Shown: in pieces, positions 8,007 through 15,262 of the stretch
How positions within the stretch are numbered: the stretch's first letter is position 1
How the letters are laid out: every line of letters begins with the position of its first letter
Origin: JBBQSU01 sp038234815
Lineage (GTDB): Bacteria; Planctomycetota; Phycisphaerae; Tepidisphaerales; Tepidisphaeraceae
Reading direction: 5' to 3'
Assembly (NCBI GenBank): GCA_038234815.1
Contig: JBBQSU010000049.1
Span: 1-22,748, forward strand
DNA: 22,748 nucleotides
Notes under the pieces: model-generated
The model's database searches: none
The model's input: only the letters and a program-made list of their open reading frames with translations
What the model was told of the DNA's origin: nothing
Translations under genes and position numbers: made by a program

Positions 8007-8996
8007 TCAGGGCTTAAGATTGACATCCACCGGCTGTCCCGGGTGCAGCTTGGCCGCAGTTTGAGCGTCAAATACGATTTCGATCATGATGACGAGTTTC
8101 CCGCGATTTTCCTGGCCGTAAATCACCGGCGGGGTGTATTCGACATTCGGAGAGATGAAAGCAACCGTGCCCGAATAAGTACCGGCAACGCCGTCGAGCG
8201 TGACACTGACCTTATCCCCGGTCTGCACATTCCCAATGCGGTCCTGCGGGACAAACGCGCGAACCTTTACATAAGCCGGCGGGAGAATGGAGACGACGGG
8301 CTTGCCGGCAGGTACCCACTCGCCGGGTCGATAGAGCGTATCGAACACCACGCCCGATTGGACGGCCGATTGCGCCCTCTGGTCCAGTTCCCACTGCGCG
8401 CGGACCAAAGCCGCCTGCGTAGCCTTCACATTCGCTTCTCCGGCGGCCAACTGATCTTCGCGCTGGCCCAAGCGAGCGGTCTTCAACTGCGCGATGATCT
8501 GGGCGACGCGCTGTTGGTCTTGTTCCTGCGAAGCCCTCGCTCGATCGAGGTCTTGGGCTGACGTCGCCCGGGCCTTGGCCGATTCGGTCTGCCGGTCCAG
8601 TTCCTTTGTCGAAAAGACCAGCGCGGCTTGCGCTTGCGCCAATTGTGCTTCAAGTGCCTGCAATTCCGACGGCCGCTGCCCTTTGCCCAGGTCGGCCAAG
8701 GTAGCCTGCGCCTGAGCGACGCGCCGGGCGGCCTCGTCTCGGGCGGCCTGTTCGGCAACGTTTTCTATCTCAAATAGCTTGGTACCCGGCTGAACGGCCT
8801 CCCCCCGCGCGACGCTCAGCGTTTGCAGGCGCCCCGCTGTCGCACAGGCGACATAGACAAACTCACCCTCGACGTAGCCCTGCAGCACGTTTGCCGTTGA
8901 CTTCCTGCAGCCGAATATCGTTGTCAACAGTACAACTGAAACGATCATTCGTCCGGCCAGTTTGGCAACGGCACTGAGAACAAATCGCGATCTCAT
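8007..8996 (-). CDS. HlyD-family periplasmic adaptor, predicted lipoprotein (YbhG-like)
   Basis: A 329-aa membrane-fusion protein from the ATG at 8996, which overlaps the tetR stop as ATGA; a GTG 63 bp upstream would lie inside tetR. Residues 1-30 form a signal with a hydrophobic core and lipobox TIFGC (C30). The first lipoyl half follows (VEGEFVYVACATAGRLQTLSVARGEAVQPG), then a long Ala/Gln-rich coiled-coil hairpin at about 80-210 including the KGQRPSELQALEAQL region, the second lipoyl half (SGVVFDTLYRPGEWVPAGKPVVSIL) and a beta-barrel to the end (PGQPVDVNL). It should bridge the inner-membrane ABC permease to an outer-membrane channel; no TolC-like gene is nearby. Confidence 0.93.
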   Translation of the reverse strand: MRSRFVLSAVAKLAGRMIVSVVLLTTIFGCRKSTANVLQGYVEGEFVYVACATAGRLQTLSVARGEAVQPGTKLFEIENVAEQAARDEAARRVAQAQATLADLGKGQRPSELQALEAQLAQAQAALVFSTKELDRQTESAKARATSAQDLDRARASQEQDQQRVAQIIAQLKTARLGQREDQLAAGEANVKATQAALVRAQWELDQRAQSAVQSGVVFDTLYRPGEWVPAGKPVVSILPPAYVKVRAFVPQDRIGNVQTGDKVSVTLDGVAGTYSGTVAFISPNVEYTPPVIYGQENRGKLVIMIEIVFDAQTAAKLHPGQPVDVNLKP

Positions 8997-9601
8997 TTCT
9001 TGCCCTTTCGTTCCGTCACAATGCCATGGAACAGAACCGACGTGACGGCGTTGAAGCAATCACCGAGGCTCAATCCCAGTTCCGACATTTTCGCGGGGTT
9101 CGCCACCGCTTGCGTAGCGCCCAGCAGGATTTCAATCATGACGCTGACCGGAATATCCTTACGCACCTGTCCCGACCGGCGGCCCTGCTCGAACAGGCTC
9201 CCAAAGGAATGCTGCACCATTCGCGAGCGCCGGCGTTGAATTTCCTCAAAAAGCATCGGCGCATCACGGCGCACGTCTCTAAGAAATAGTGGCCCCACCT
9301 CGTCGGTGTGCCGCTGCATACAGCCCAGCAACTCCGCCAGCGCCTTATCGAAATCATCGGACCGGCCCGCGAATATGGCTGCCAGATCGCGCTCGACGCT
9401 GGAGATCTTGTCTTCAACCACCGCAGCCAGCAGTTCGGCCTTACTCTTGAAATGCCCATACAGCGTCTTCTTGCTGATCCCCAGCTCGGCGCACAGATCG
9501 TCCATCGTCACGCCGCGCAGCCCGCGGCTGACCAGGTGCGCTCGCGCGCAGGCGACGATCCGTTGGCGGAATTCGAGATTGGCAGACTGACGCATCGGCA
9601 T
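8993..9601 (-). CDS. TetR-family transcriptional repressor, first gene of the efflux operon (CecR-like position)
   Basis: A 202-aa TetR regulator. Residues about 10-60 are the N-terminal helix-turn-helix domain (GVTMDDLCAELGISKKTLYGHFKSKAELLAAVV). The C-terminal part (about 75-195) is helical, as in ligand-binding and dimerisation domains of this family. It heads the operon in the same way that cecR (ybiH) heads ybhGFSR in E. coli. It probably represses itself and the efflux genes, because a perfect inverted repeat covers its promoter. A second ATG two codons downstream could also serve as start, and the Shine-Dalgarno is weak for both. The inducer is unknown. Confidence 0.93.
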   Translation of the reverse strand: MPMRQSANLEFRQRIVACARAHLVSRGLRGVTMDDLCAELGISKKTLYGHFKSKAELLAAVVEDKISSVERDLAAIFAGRSDDFDKALAELLGCMQRHTDEVGPLFLRDVRRDAPMLFEEIQRRRSRMVQHSFGSLFEQGRRSGQVRKDIPVSVMIEILLGATQAVANPAKMSELGLSLGDCFNAVTSVLFHGIVTERKGKK

Positions 9602-9609
9602 CTAGGCTG

Positions 9610-9639
9610 TGGAAACTATTTCAGTATCCATAGTTTCCA
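9610..9639. promoter_or_regulatory. Putative TetR operator: perfect inverted repeat, 10-bp arms
   Basis: TGGAAACTAT (9610-9619) and its exact complement ATAGTTTCCA (9630-9639) are separated by 10 bp. The element covers the -10 box (9623-9628) and the predicted start site of the tetR promoter. This is typical placement for an autorepressor of the TetR family. That this TetR protein binds it is inferred from position. Confidence 0.75.
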
Positions 9640-9651
9640 AGCCGCTGTCAA
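9623..9651 (-). promoter_or_regulatory. Promoter of the tetR-efflux operon
   Basis: On the minus strand TTGACA (9651-9646), a 17-bp spacer and GATACT (9628-9623). Transcription should begin near 9616, about 15 nt before the tetR ATG. It has the same hexamers and spacing as the promoter at 4566-4594. The inverted repeat at 9610-9639 overlaps it. Confidence 0.72.
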
Positions 9652-9815
9652 GGACGCTTTGGCTGCAAACGCCGCCCGATTTGCCGGGCTAGCGCAGGGA
9701 GTCATTCCTCTTTGTGGCGGCTTGGATCGGTGGTTCGGTTGCGACAACGGAGGGCCACACGTGGCACTGGTCTCGCCGCCTTCCCCGCAGGGGTTTGGAG
9801 AACCCCGGGCAAAAG

Positions 9816-9847
9816 TGGTGCGCTTTTTGGCGCCAAAAAGCGCACCA
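9816..9847. repeat. 32-bp perfect palindrome (element copy A)
   Basis: The sequence is its own reverse complement from 9816 to 9847, centred on GGCGCC. Its core can be written GTGCGC-N5-GGCGCC-N5-GCGCAC (9818-9845) with T5 and A5 as the N5 blocks. It is followed at 9862-9883 by an A-rich run, so on the plus strand it lacks the U-tract of an ordinary terminator. Just upstream are two overlapping smaller hairpins (CCCC/GGGG at 9783-9793; GGGGTT/AACCCC at 9790-9806). Confidence 0.8.
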
Positions 9848-9930
9848 AGATTCGACCACTTCAAAAAAAATAAAAAATTTTATAAGCCGTGTACCGGGAA
9901 AGAGTTAAGGGGATTGTGCGGCACTCCGAA

Positions 9931-9959
9931 GTGCGCGCAAAGGCGCCAATTCGCGCACC
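9931..9959. repeat. Diverged second copy of the palindromic element (copy B)
   Basis: It has the same architecture as copy A, GTGCGC-N5-GGCGCC-N5-GCGCAC-C, with all 18 anchor bases identical and different N5 blocks (GCAAA and AATTC). Copy spacing is 113 bp. Keeping the three 6-mers while the connecting 5-mers vary suggests a conserved binding or folding pattern, or decay of a once-perfect repeat. Confidence 0.65.
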
Positions 9960-10115
9960 TTCAGGTGTTTTCCTGCCCCTAGGGTAGAGGGTAATACTTA
10001 TGACTAATTACAAGCTGATTGACCTGATGGCCCGCCTGGCCACGTGCGTCTTGGCTGCAAGGTTATTGCTCGGAGCCGGATTCGGGCCCGGGCAATCGTT
10101 CAGCAAAGTCGGACC

Positions 10116-10147
10116 TGCAAACGCGCGTCAAGCCGCGTGTGTTTGCA
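10116..10147. repeat. Strong hairpin, 12-13 bp stem
   Basis: TGCAAAC (10116-10122) pairs with GTTTGCA (10141-10147). As plus-strand RNA the stem continues inward through GCGCG and CGTGT with G-U pairs, leaving a 6-nt loop (10129-10134). The wobble pairs would be mismatches on the other strand, which favours folding as plus-strand RNA if it is an RNA at all. Confidence 0.55.
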
Positions 10148-10252
10148 CCGCGGGGTTTTCCTTCGTCGACGGCATCCGAGGGGCGCGACAAATCGGACCT
10201 TCCAAGTACCCCGCGGGAGCCACAAACGACCTCGTCGCGACACCCTTGAGAC

Positions 10253-10293
10253 CCCAAAGGGACCTCTTTGGGACCCCCTTTGGACCCCCTTTT
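10253..10293. repeat. Short tandem repeat and hairpin with GGACC-CTTT units
   Basis: Three consecutive units read GGACCTCTTT (10260-10269), GGGACCCCCTTT (10270-10281) and GGACCCCCTTTT (10282-10293). CCCAAAG (10253-10259) can pair with CTTTGGG (10266-10272) around a 6-nt loop. The array is too short and irregular to be CRISPR. Confidence 0.6.
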
Positions 10294-10343
10294 CTCATTC
10301 AAACTGGCGCGAAATACGAAAATTTGCCTGATTTTCGACGAAA

Positions 10344-10362
10344 TTCGGTGCGCGGCACCGAA
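10344..10362. repeat. Perfect 8-bp hairpin, related to a segment at 9916-9943
   Basis: TTCGGTGC (10344-10351) and GCACCGAA (10355-10362) pair around a 3-nt loop. The right arm and what follows (GCGGCACCGAAGTG) match GCGGCAC-TC-CGAAGTG at 9919-9934 apart from a 2-nt insertion. This makes the two regions likely copies of one element. Confidence 0.6.
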
Positions 10363-10592
10363 GTGTGTACGAAAAGGAATGTTGCTCGGCAGACAGGGTC
10401 TTGGCGACGACGCGCCGCGCGAACTTGCGGCGAGGCGATTGTCGCTCCGCCGTCACCTAATACAGGAGGGCCAGCGCGGGGCTTTGTTAACGCTTCCCAC
10501 CTTAGCGTTTCGCCGGTGTACCGGGGACCAGAATGCGGCGTCGCGACAAGTATGCGTTACACCCCTAACTGTCGTCGGACCCGGTTTTCCGT

Positions 10593-10619
10593 TTGAAATG
10601 CGCTTCTCGTGGATACAAT
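10593..10619 (+). promoter_or_regulatory. Possible promoter of the kinase genes
   Basis: TTGAAA (10593-10598) and TACAAT (10614-10619) are each five of six to consensus, but the spacer is only 15 bp. Transcription would start near 10626, about 32 nt before the ATG at 10658. The leader contains AGAGGAAG as ribosome-binding site. Confidence 0.4.
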
Positions 10620-10657
10620 CAACCGGCAAGTGGACCTTCAGCCAGAGGAAGCGGACC

Positions 10658-11821
10658 ATGACTAAGCCACGCCACACGCTGCTGGTGCTAGACGATGAAC
10701 CCGACGTGGTGAAAAGCGTCCGCGATTTGCTGCGTCTCGACTACAATGTCCTCACCGCGACCAATGCACAGGAAGGTTTGACGCTGATGCAGTCAAACGA
10801 GGTGCATGTCGTCATGACAGACCAGCGGATGCCGGGTATGACCGGCGTTGAATTCCTGAAAAGCGTGCGCGGCGATTTCCCTGAAGCGATACGACTGCTT
10901 TTTACTGGCTATGCCGACCTGCGGGCCGTTATCGACGCCATTAACCAGGGGAACGTCTATCGCTACATCACCAAGCCCTGGGACCCCGAGGAACTTCAGG
11001 CCATCGTCAAGGAAGCCTGCGAGCGACACGATCTGATCACGGAGCGCAATGGACTTGTGGTCGATCTTCAGGCCAAGAACACGGAGTTGGAGCAAGCCAA
11101 TTTCCAATTAAGCGAAGCGAACAATTTGAAGACCGCTTTCATCCAGGTGGCCAGCCACGAATTACGCACCCCGCTGACGATTCTAATGGGGCTAAGCGAC
11201 CTGGCAGCGCGGGCACCAGGCATCACCGAACCCATCGCCGGGTGGATCAAGCGCATTCGATCCGCTGGCGAACGGCTTTTTAATCTTGTCAATCAGATCG
11301 TGACGATGCTTGCGGCGGGAGAGTTTGCAATCGAGCCGCATAAGGAACCGACGGACCTGAACGCCCTGCTTTCGATGGCGGTAGAAGACCTTATGCCGTT
11401 TTTTGAACTGCGCAATCAACGTGTGCTTCGGCAGTGGAACGCCGATATCGGTTCCATCGCGGTTGAAGCAAGTCACATCCGCAGTTCGCTCAATCATCTT
11501 CTGCTCAACGCCATAAAGTTCACTCCCGACGGCGGAACGATCACGGTCAAGGCCAATCGCAACAATGGCTCGGGCGTGGACATCGAGGTATCCGACAACG
11601 GGTCGGGTATTCCGCCTGAAAATCTCAAGCACCTCTTTAAGCCCTTTTTCACAGGGGTGAGCGTCGAGCATCATTCCTCGGGGCTTTTCGAGTATGGAAA
11701 GCAGGGACTTGGCCTTGGCCTGAGCGTTGTTAAAGCCTTCGTGGAAAAGCATGGCGGAAGTCTTGGGGTTCAAACCGAATTAAACCGAGGGACGACGTTC
11801 ACGATCCACCTCCCGGCGTAA
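10658..11821 (+). CDS. Receiver domain-histidine kinase fusion (REC-HisKA-HATPase)
   Basis: A 387-aa soluble protein. The in-frame upstream extension lies in the repeat region; this ATG has AGAGGAAG eight bases before it and starts directly at the receiver domain. Residues 6-122 are a receiver: acidic D12-D13, phospho-acceptor D55 (MTDQRMPGM), T83 and K106, with the RYITKPWDPEEL end typical of the RpfG/HupR type. A coiled coil follows (about 128-158). HisKA carries the phosphorylatable H167 (SHELRTPL). The ATPase domain has N284 (LLLNAIKFTP), D313 (VSDNGSGI) and the GLGLGLSVVKAF lid. With the receiver in front, the kinase is probably controlled by phosphoryl input from another kinase. The next gene, 40 bp on, encodes a membrane kinase. 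Confidence 0.93.
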   Translation: MTKPRHTLLVLDDEPDVVKSVRDLLRLDYNVLTATNAQEGLTLMQSNEVHVVMTDQRMPGMTGVEFLKSVRGDFPEAIRLLFTGYADLRAVIDAINQGNVYRYITKPWDPEELQAIVKEACERHDLITERNGLVVDLQAKNTELEQANFQLSEANNLKTAFIQVASHELRTPLTILMGLSDLAARAPGITEPIAGWIKRIRSAGERLFNLVNQIVTMLAAGEFAIEPHKEPTDLNALLSMAVEDLMPFFELRNQRVLRQWNADIGSIAVEASHIRSSLNHLLLNAIKFTPDGGTITVKANRNNGSGVDIEVSDNGSGIPPENLKHLFKPFFTGVSVEHHSSGLFEYGKQGLGLGLSVVKAFVEKHGGSLGVQTELNRGTTFTIHLPA

Positions 11822-11861
11822 CTGCCCGAGACAGGACTTCGGATCGATTTGGGAAATTGAC

Positions 11862-14801
11862 ATGGCCCAGAGCTTAATTGAATCTCATCCGATCACCCCA
11901 CCGCCACGACGACTGTCGATACGCTCCGCCGAGGCGCGCAGCGTCGGATGGTCGGCGACGGGGATATCTGCGGCCATTGCCATGCTGGTTCTGAGCGGCT
12001 GGGCCTTGGATATCGAGCGCCTCAAGCGGGTCTTTCCTAATCTAATCGCCATGAATCCCCTCACCGCCGTGATGTTTTTAGCCGCTTCGGTGGGATTGTG
12101 GCTTCAATACGCTCATCCGGCCGCGAGCGTTCATAAATGGGTCGCCCGCGTGCTGTCGGTAGTCGTGTTGTTTATTGGCGTGCTGCTTTTGCAGGTATAT
12201 GTCACCGGCTGGGACACGCGACTGGATCGATTGCTGTTTGCAAATGTTTTGGGCACCAACAGGCTTTCGCCCAACACCGCCGTCTGCTTTCTGCTCTCGG
12301 GCACGGCCTTATTGCTGGCGTCGTTCGTAAATTCCCGCAATGCCGTGCGCATCGCACAACTGCTGGCGGTGTGCGTTTGGATCGCCGCGACGTTGGCGCT
12401 GTTGGGATACGCGTATGGCGCCAGAACGTTCTATCAAGCCCTGGCCTTTATCCCGATGGCGCTGCACACCGCCATCGGATTTCTTCTGCTCAGCACCGGT
12501 ATTCTTTGTCTGCATCCCGATCGTGGGGTCATGGCGCTGGTGCTAAGCGCCACTGCCGGGGGCAGCCTGATCCGCAGCTTTCTGCCGGCGGTTATGCTTG
12601 TTCCGGCGATCCTCGGCTGGTGCCTCCTGGTTGGCGAGCGTGCCGGACTTTTCGACGTGCCTACGGCTTTCTCAGTTTATTCAGTGTCGATCGTCGCAAT
12701 TTTCAGCGTGCTGGTGTGGGCCAATGGCAGCTTGCTCCGGCGGATCGACCTGCGCCGACGAAGTGCCGAGGGCGCGCTGCTTCAGGAGCGCACGCTCCTT
12801 CGCCAGTTGATCGACAACCTCCCGGATCACATCTACATCAAGGATTCAACCGGTCACTACATCACCGACAACATTTCGCACGCCCAGTTCGTCGGGGCTG
12901 ATTCGCCGGACCAAGTTATCGGCAAGACCGTTCACGACCTCTTCCCTAGCGCCATCGCCAAGGCCTTTGCTGCCGACGATGAAAAGGTCCTTGTCAGGGG
13001 CCAGACGATTTTGGCCCGGGAGGAAAAAATCGTCGATCACCAGGGTAAGCCGGGCTGGGTCGCCACCACCAAGGTGCCCATGACCGACGCCCGTGGGCAG
13101 ATCTCGGGGATCGTCTGCATCAGCCGCGATATCTCGCACCGCAAGCAGATCGAACAGGAAATGCAGGAAATGCAGGACTTCCTGTCTTCGATCATCGAAA
13201 ATCTGCCCAATATGGTGTTCGTCAAGGACGCGACCGACCTTCGGTTCGTCCGCTTGAATCGTGCAGGGGAGGAATTGCTGGCAGTCAAGCGTGAAGACAT
13301 GGTCGGCCGCAACGATTACGACTTATTCCCCAAGGTCGAGGCGGATTTCTTCACCAGCAAGGATCGCGCGGTCCTGAGCAGCGGACAGATGCTGGATATT
13401 CCTTATGAGCCAATCGACACGCCGCGTGGCCGCAGGATATTGCACACCAAGAAAATTCCGATCATTGTCGATGGCAAACCGCGATACTTGCTGGGTATTT
13501 CCGACGACATCACCGAACGCGAAATGGCCGAGCGGATGATGCGCGAAAGCGAAGAACAGACGCGCTTGACGGTGGAGACGGCGCTCGATGCTTTCGTTTC
13601 CATGTCGGAAGACGGGCGTATCATCGGGTGGAACGCGCAATCGGAACGCACCTTTGGCTGGCCGCGGGCCGAGGCGATCGGCAAAAATCTGGCAGGCCTG
13701 ATCGTACCTGAGCGCTATCGCCAGGCTCACGCGAACGGTATGGCCCGATATTTTGAAACCGGCCAGGGCAACATGCTAGGCCAGCGCATCGAAATTTCCT
13801 CGCTGCATCGGGACGGGCATGAGTTCCCCGTTGAAATGACGATTGCCCCCCTGCGCATCGGTGGCAAGGTTGTTTTCAACGCCTTCATTCACGACATCAC
13901 GGCCCGCAAGCGCACCGAACAGGAACTGGAGCAGACCGTGAGGTCGGAACGAGCCGCGCTAGATCAACTGCAGAAGGCGCAGAGCGCCATCGTGCAGTCG
14001 GAGAAACTGGCCTCGCTGGGGCAGCTCGTTGCCGGCGTTGCCCATGAGATCAACAACCCGCTGTCGTTCGTCAGTAACAATCTCGCGGTGCTGCAGCGTG
14101 ATCTGGCCGCCGTGCGCGCGTGCATTGAATTGTATCGCCAGGGCGATCCGATCCTTCAGGAAGCCCGTCCCGAACTGATGACGCAAATCCTCGAGTTGTC
14201 CGACCGCATTGACCTCAACTACACACTGGCCAATCTCGACCCCATCATGCTCCGATCCCGGGACGGTCTTAAGCGCATCGAGCAGATCGTAAAGGACCTG
14301 CGGGATTTTGCCCGCCTCGACGAAAGTGACCTTCAGGAGCTTGATCTGAACGTCGGTGTTAAATCCACTCTCAACATCATCCGCGGGCAGGCCAAGGGCC
14401 GTAACATTGGGCTAATCGAGCGGTTGCATCCGCTTCCGATGATTTCCGGCTATCCGGCCAAACTGAACCAGGTGGTGCTGAATCTGCTCACCAATGCCAT
14501 CGACGCTTCAAGCGACGGGGGCAAGATCAGCATCGAGACGACGTTGTCCGCTGACGGAGATAGTGTCCTGCTGTCCGTCTGCGATGACGGTGCGGGCATT
14601 GCGCCCGACGTGCGCCCGCGGATTTTTGACCCCTTCTTCACCACCAAGAAACAGGGCGAAGGCACCGGCCTTGGTTTGAGCATTAGCTATGGCATTGTGC
14701 AGGATCATGGCGGAACGATCGACGTGCAGAGTGAAATCGGCAAAGGTTCAACATTCACCGTTCGCTTGCCCGTTCATCCCACCGCCGCCCCATCAGCTTA
14801 G
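11862..14801 (+). CDS. Membrane multi-PAS sensor histidine kinase
   Basis: A 979-aa protein. Residues about 30-290 hold roughly eight membrane segments, an unnamed integral sensor module seen in many PAS kinases (MNPLTAVMF, NTAVCFLLSG, ALHTAIGFLLLSTGI, GERAGLFD). Three PAS domains follow: about 305-425 (LPDHIYIKDSTGHYI), 436-550 (LPNMVFVKDATDLRF) and 565-680 (ALDAFVSMSEDGRIIGWN), each ending in the DI-T/S-R-K linker. A coiled coil runs to about 712. HisKA has H728 (GVAHEINNPLSF) in the HEINNP form typical of NtrB-like kinases. The ATPase domain shows N878 (LLTNAIDAS), D908 (CDDGAGI) and GTGLGLS. Its stop shares TTAG with the stop of the convergent response regulator. The signal and partner are unknown. 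Confidence 0.93.
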   Translation: MAQSLIESHPITPPPRRLSIRSAEARSVGWSATGISAAIAMLVLSGWALDIERLKRVFPNLIAMNPLTAVMFLAASVGLWLQYAHPAASVHKWVARVLSVVVLFIGVLLLQVYVTGWDTRLDRLLFANVLGTNRLSPNTAVCFLLSGTALLLASFVNSRNAVRIAQLLAVCVWIAATLALLGYAYGARTFYQALAFIPMALHTAIGFLLLSTGILCLHPDRGVMALVLSATAGGSLIRSFLPAVMLVPAILGWCLLVGERAGLFDVPTAFSVYSVSIVAIFSVLVWANGSLLRRIDLRRRSAEGALLQERTLLRQLIDNLPDHIYIKDSTGHYITDNISHAQFVGADSPDQVIGKTVHDLFPSAIAKAFAADDEKVLVRGQTILAREEKIVDHQGKPGWVATTKVPMTDARGQISGIVCISRDISHRKQIEQEMQEMQDFLSSIIENLPNMVFVKDATDLRFVRLNRAGEELLAVKREDMVGRNDYDLFPKVEADFFTSKDRAVLSSGQMLDIPYEPIDTPRGRRILHTKKIPIIVDGKPRYLLGISDDITEREMAERMMRESEEQTRLTVETALDAFVSMSEDGRIIGWNAQSERTFGWPRAEAIGKNLAGLIVPERYRQAHANGMARYFETGQGNMLGQRIEISSLHRDGHEFPVEMTIAPLRIGGKVVFNAFIHDITARKRTEQELEQTVRSERAALDQLQKAQSAIVQSEKLASLGQLVAGVAHEINNPLSFVSNNLAVLQRDLAAVRACIELYRQGDPILQEARPELMTQILELSDRIDLNYTLANLDPIMLRSRDGLKRIEQIVKDLRDFARLDESDLQELDLNVGVKSTLNIIRGQAKGRNIGLIERLHPLPMISGYPAKLNQVVLNLLTNAIDASSDGGKISIETTLSADGDSVLLSVCDDGAGIAPDVRPRIFDPFFTTKKQGEGTGLGLSISYGIVQDHGGTIDVQSEIGKGSTFTVRLPVHPTAAPSA

Positions 14802-15163
14802 TCGTGCGTTTCCGGTCTGGCGTAGCGGGTGATGGAGGCCATAAGGGCATCGGGATCGAAAGGTTTGGTGAGATAATCCAAGGCCCCGCAACGCAAACCC
14901 CGCTCACGGGTTTGCGGGGAATTGAGGGCCGTCAAAAATATGATTGGGACGTGGCGGGTTGCGTCGCAGGCTTTGAGCCGGGCGCACACCTCAAACCCAT
15001 CAACATCGGGTAGCATCAAATCCAGCACCACCAGTGCCGGATGTCGATGACTGACCTCATTAAGGCCGCTGATGCCATTTAACGCCGAACGATATTCGAA
15101 TCCACAAAGCTGCGCGTACTCCCCGACCAGCGCGTTAATCTCCGCGTCGTCTTCTACTACCAA
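14798..15163 (-). CDS. Single-domain response regulator (CheY-like)
   Basis: At least 121 aa, all one receiver domain: acidic E4-D5-D6, phospho-acceptor D48 (VVLDLMLPDVDG), T78 (IIFLTAL) and K100 (YLTKPFDP). No output domain. The start is uncertain. The coordinates use the first conventional alternative codon (TTG at 15163), but receivers normally have a few residues before VLVVEDD, and the frame continues open upstream with no ATG, GTG or other TTG. A GAGGG motif sits just before in-frame ATT and CTG codons near 15202-15207, so a rare start there (N-terminus about 13 residues longer) is possible. The gene is tail-to-tail with the PAS kinase, whose product is a plausible phospho-donor. Confidence 0.85.
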   Translation of the reverse strand: MVVEDDAEINALVGEYAQLCGFEYRSALNGISGLNEVSHRHPALVVLDLMLPDVDGFEVCARLKACDATRHVPIIFLTALNSPQTRERGLRCGALDYLTKPFDPDALMASITRYARPETHD

Positions 15164-15262
15164 TACCGAATTACCATTGCGGATTGTCGTCAGAATACCC
15201 TCGTGCCTCGCACAATGGAGTTTATCGCCGGTATTTCAGACAGTCCACTTTCGATGCCCGAT

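Larger units (their letters stand above)
9652..10657. other. About 1 kb gene-free, hairpin-rich region between divergent tetR and kinase genes
   Basis: No reading frame here looks like a real protein: candidate products are rich in Arg, Pro and Gly, change character along their length and run through repeats. The stretch holds a 32-bp perfect palindrome, a diverged second copy of its core, several strong hairpins (listed separately), a short tandem repeat, an A/T run (9862-9883), and a pair of related segments at 9916-9943 and 10348-10377. Signature sequences of tmRNA, RNase P RNA, SRP RNA and tRNAs were looked for by eye and not found. It may be a dispersed-repeat cluster, a structured RNA, or the long leader of the downstream kinase gene. 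Confidence 0.55.

Noticed and set aside
9616..9864. An 82-codon minus-strand frame next to tetR.
   Set aside because: It lies across the tetR promoter and operator and reads through the 32-bp palindrome. The composition looks like translated repeat sequence.
10244..10293. A small CRISPR array.
   Set aside because: The units are 10-12 nt, adjacent, without spacers, and no cas gene is nearby.
10000..10596. A 198-codon plus-strand frame with AGAGGG upstream and a hydrophobic-looking beginning.
   Set aside because: After about 35 residues the product becomes Arg/Pro/Gly-rich and runs through the hairpins and the tandem repeat. No domain is recognisable, and the start codon is not tied to a promoter.
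9652..10657. tmRNA, RNase P RNA, SRP RNA, tRNA or group II intron in the gene-free kilobase.
   Set aside because: None of the conserved signature sequences of these RNAs were found by eye on either strand, and no intron-encoded protein is present. A covariance search could still overturn this.
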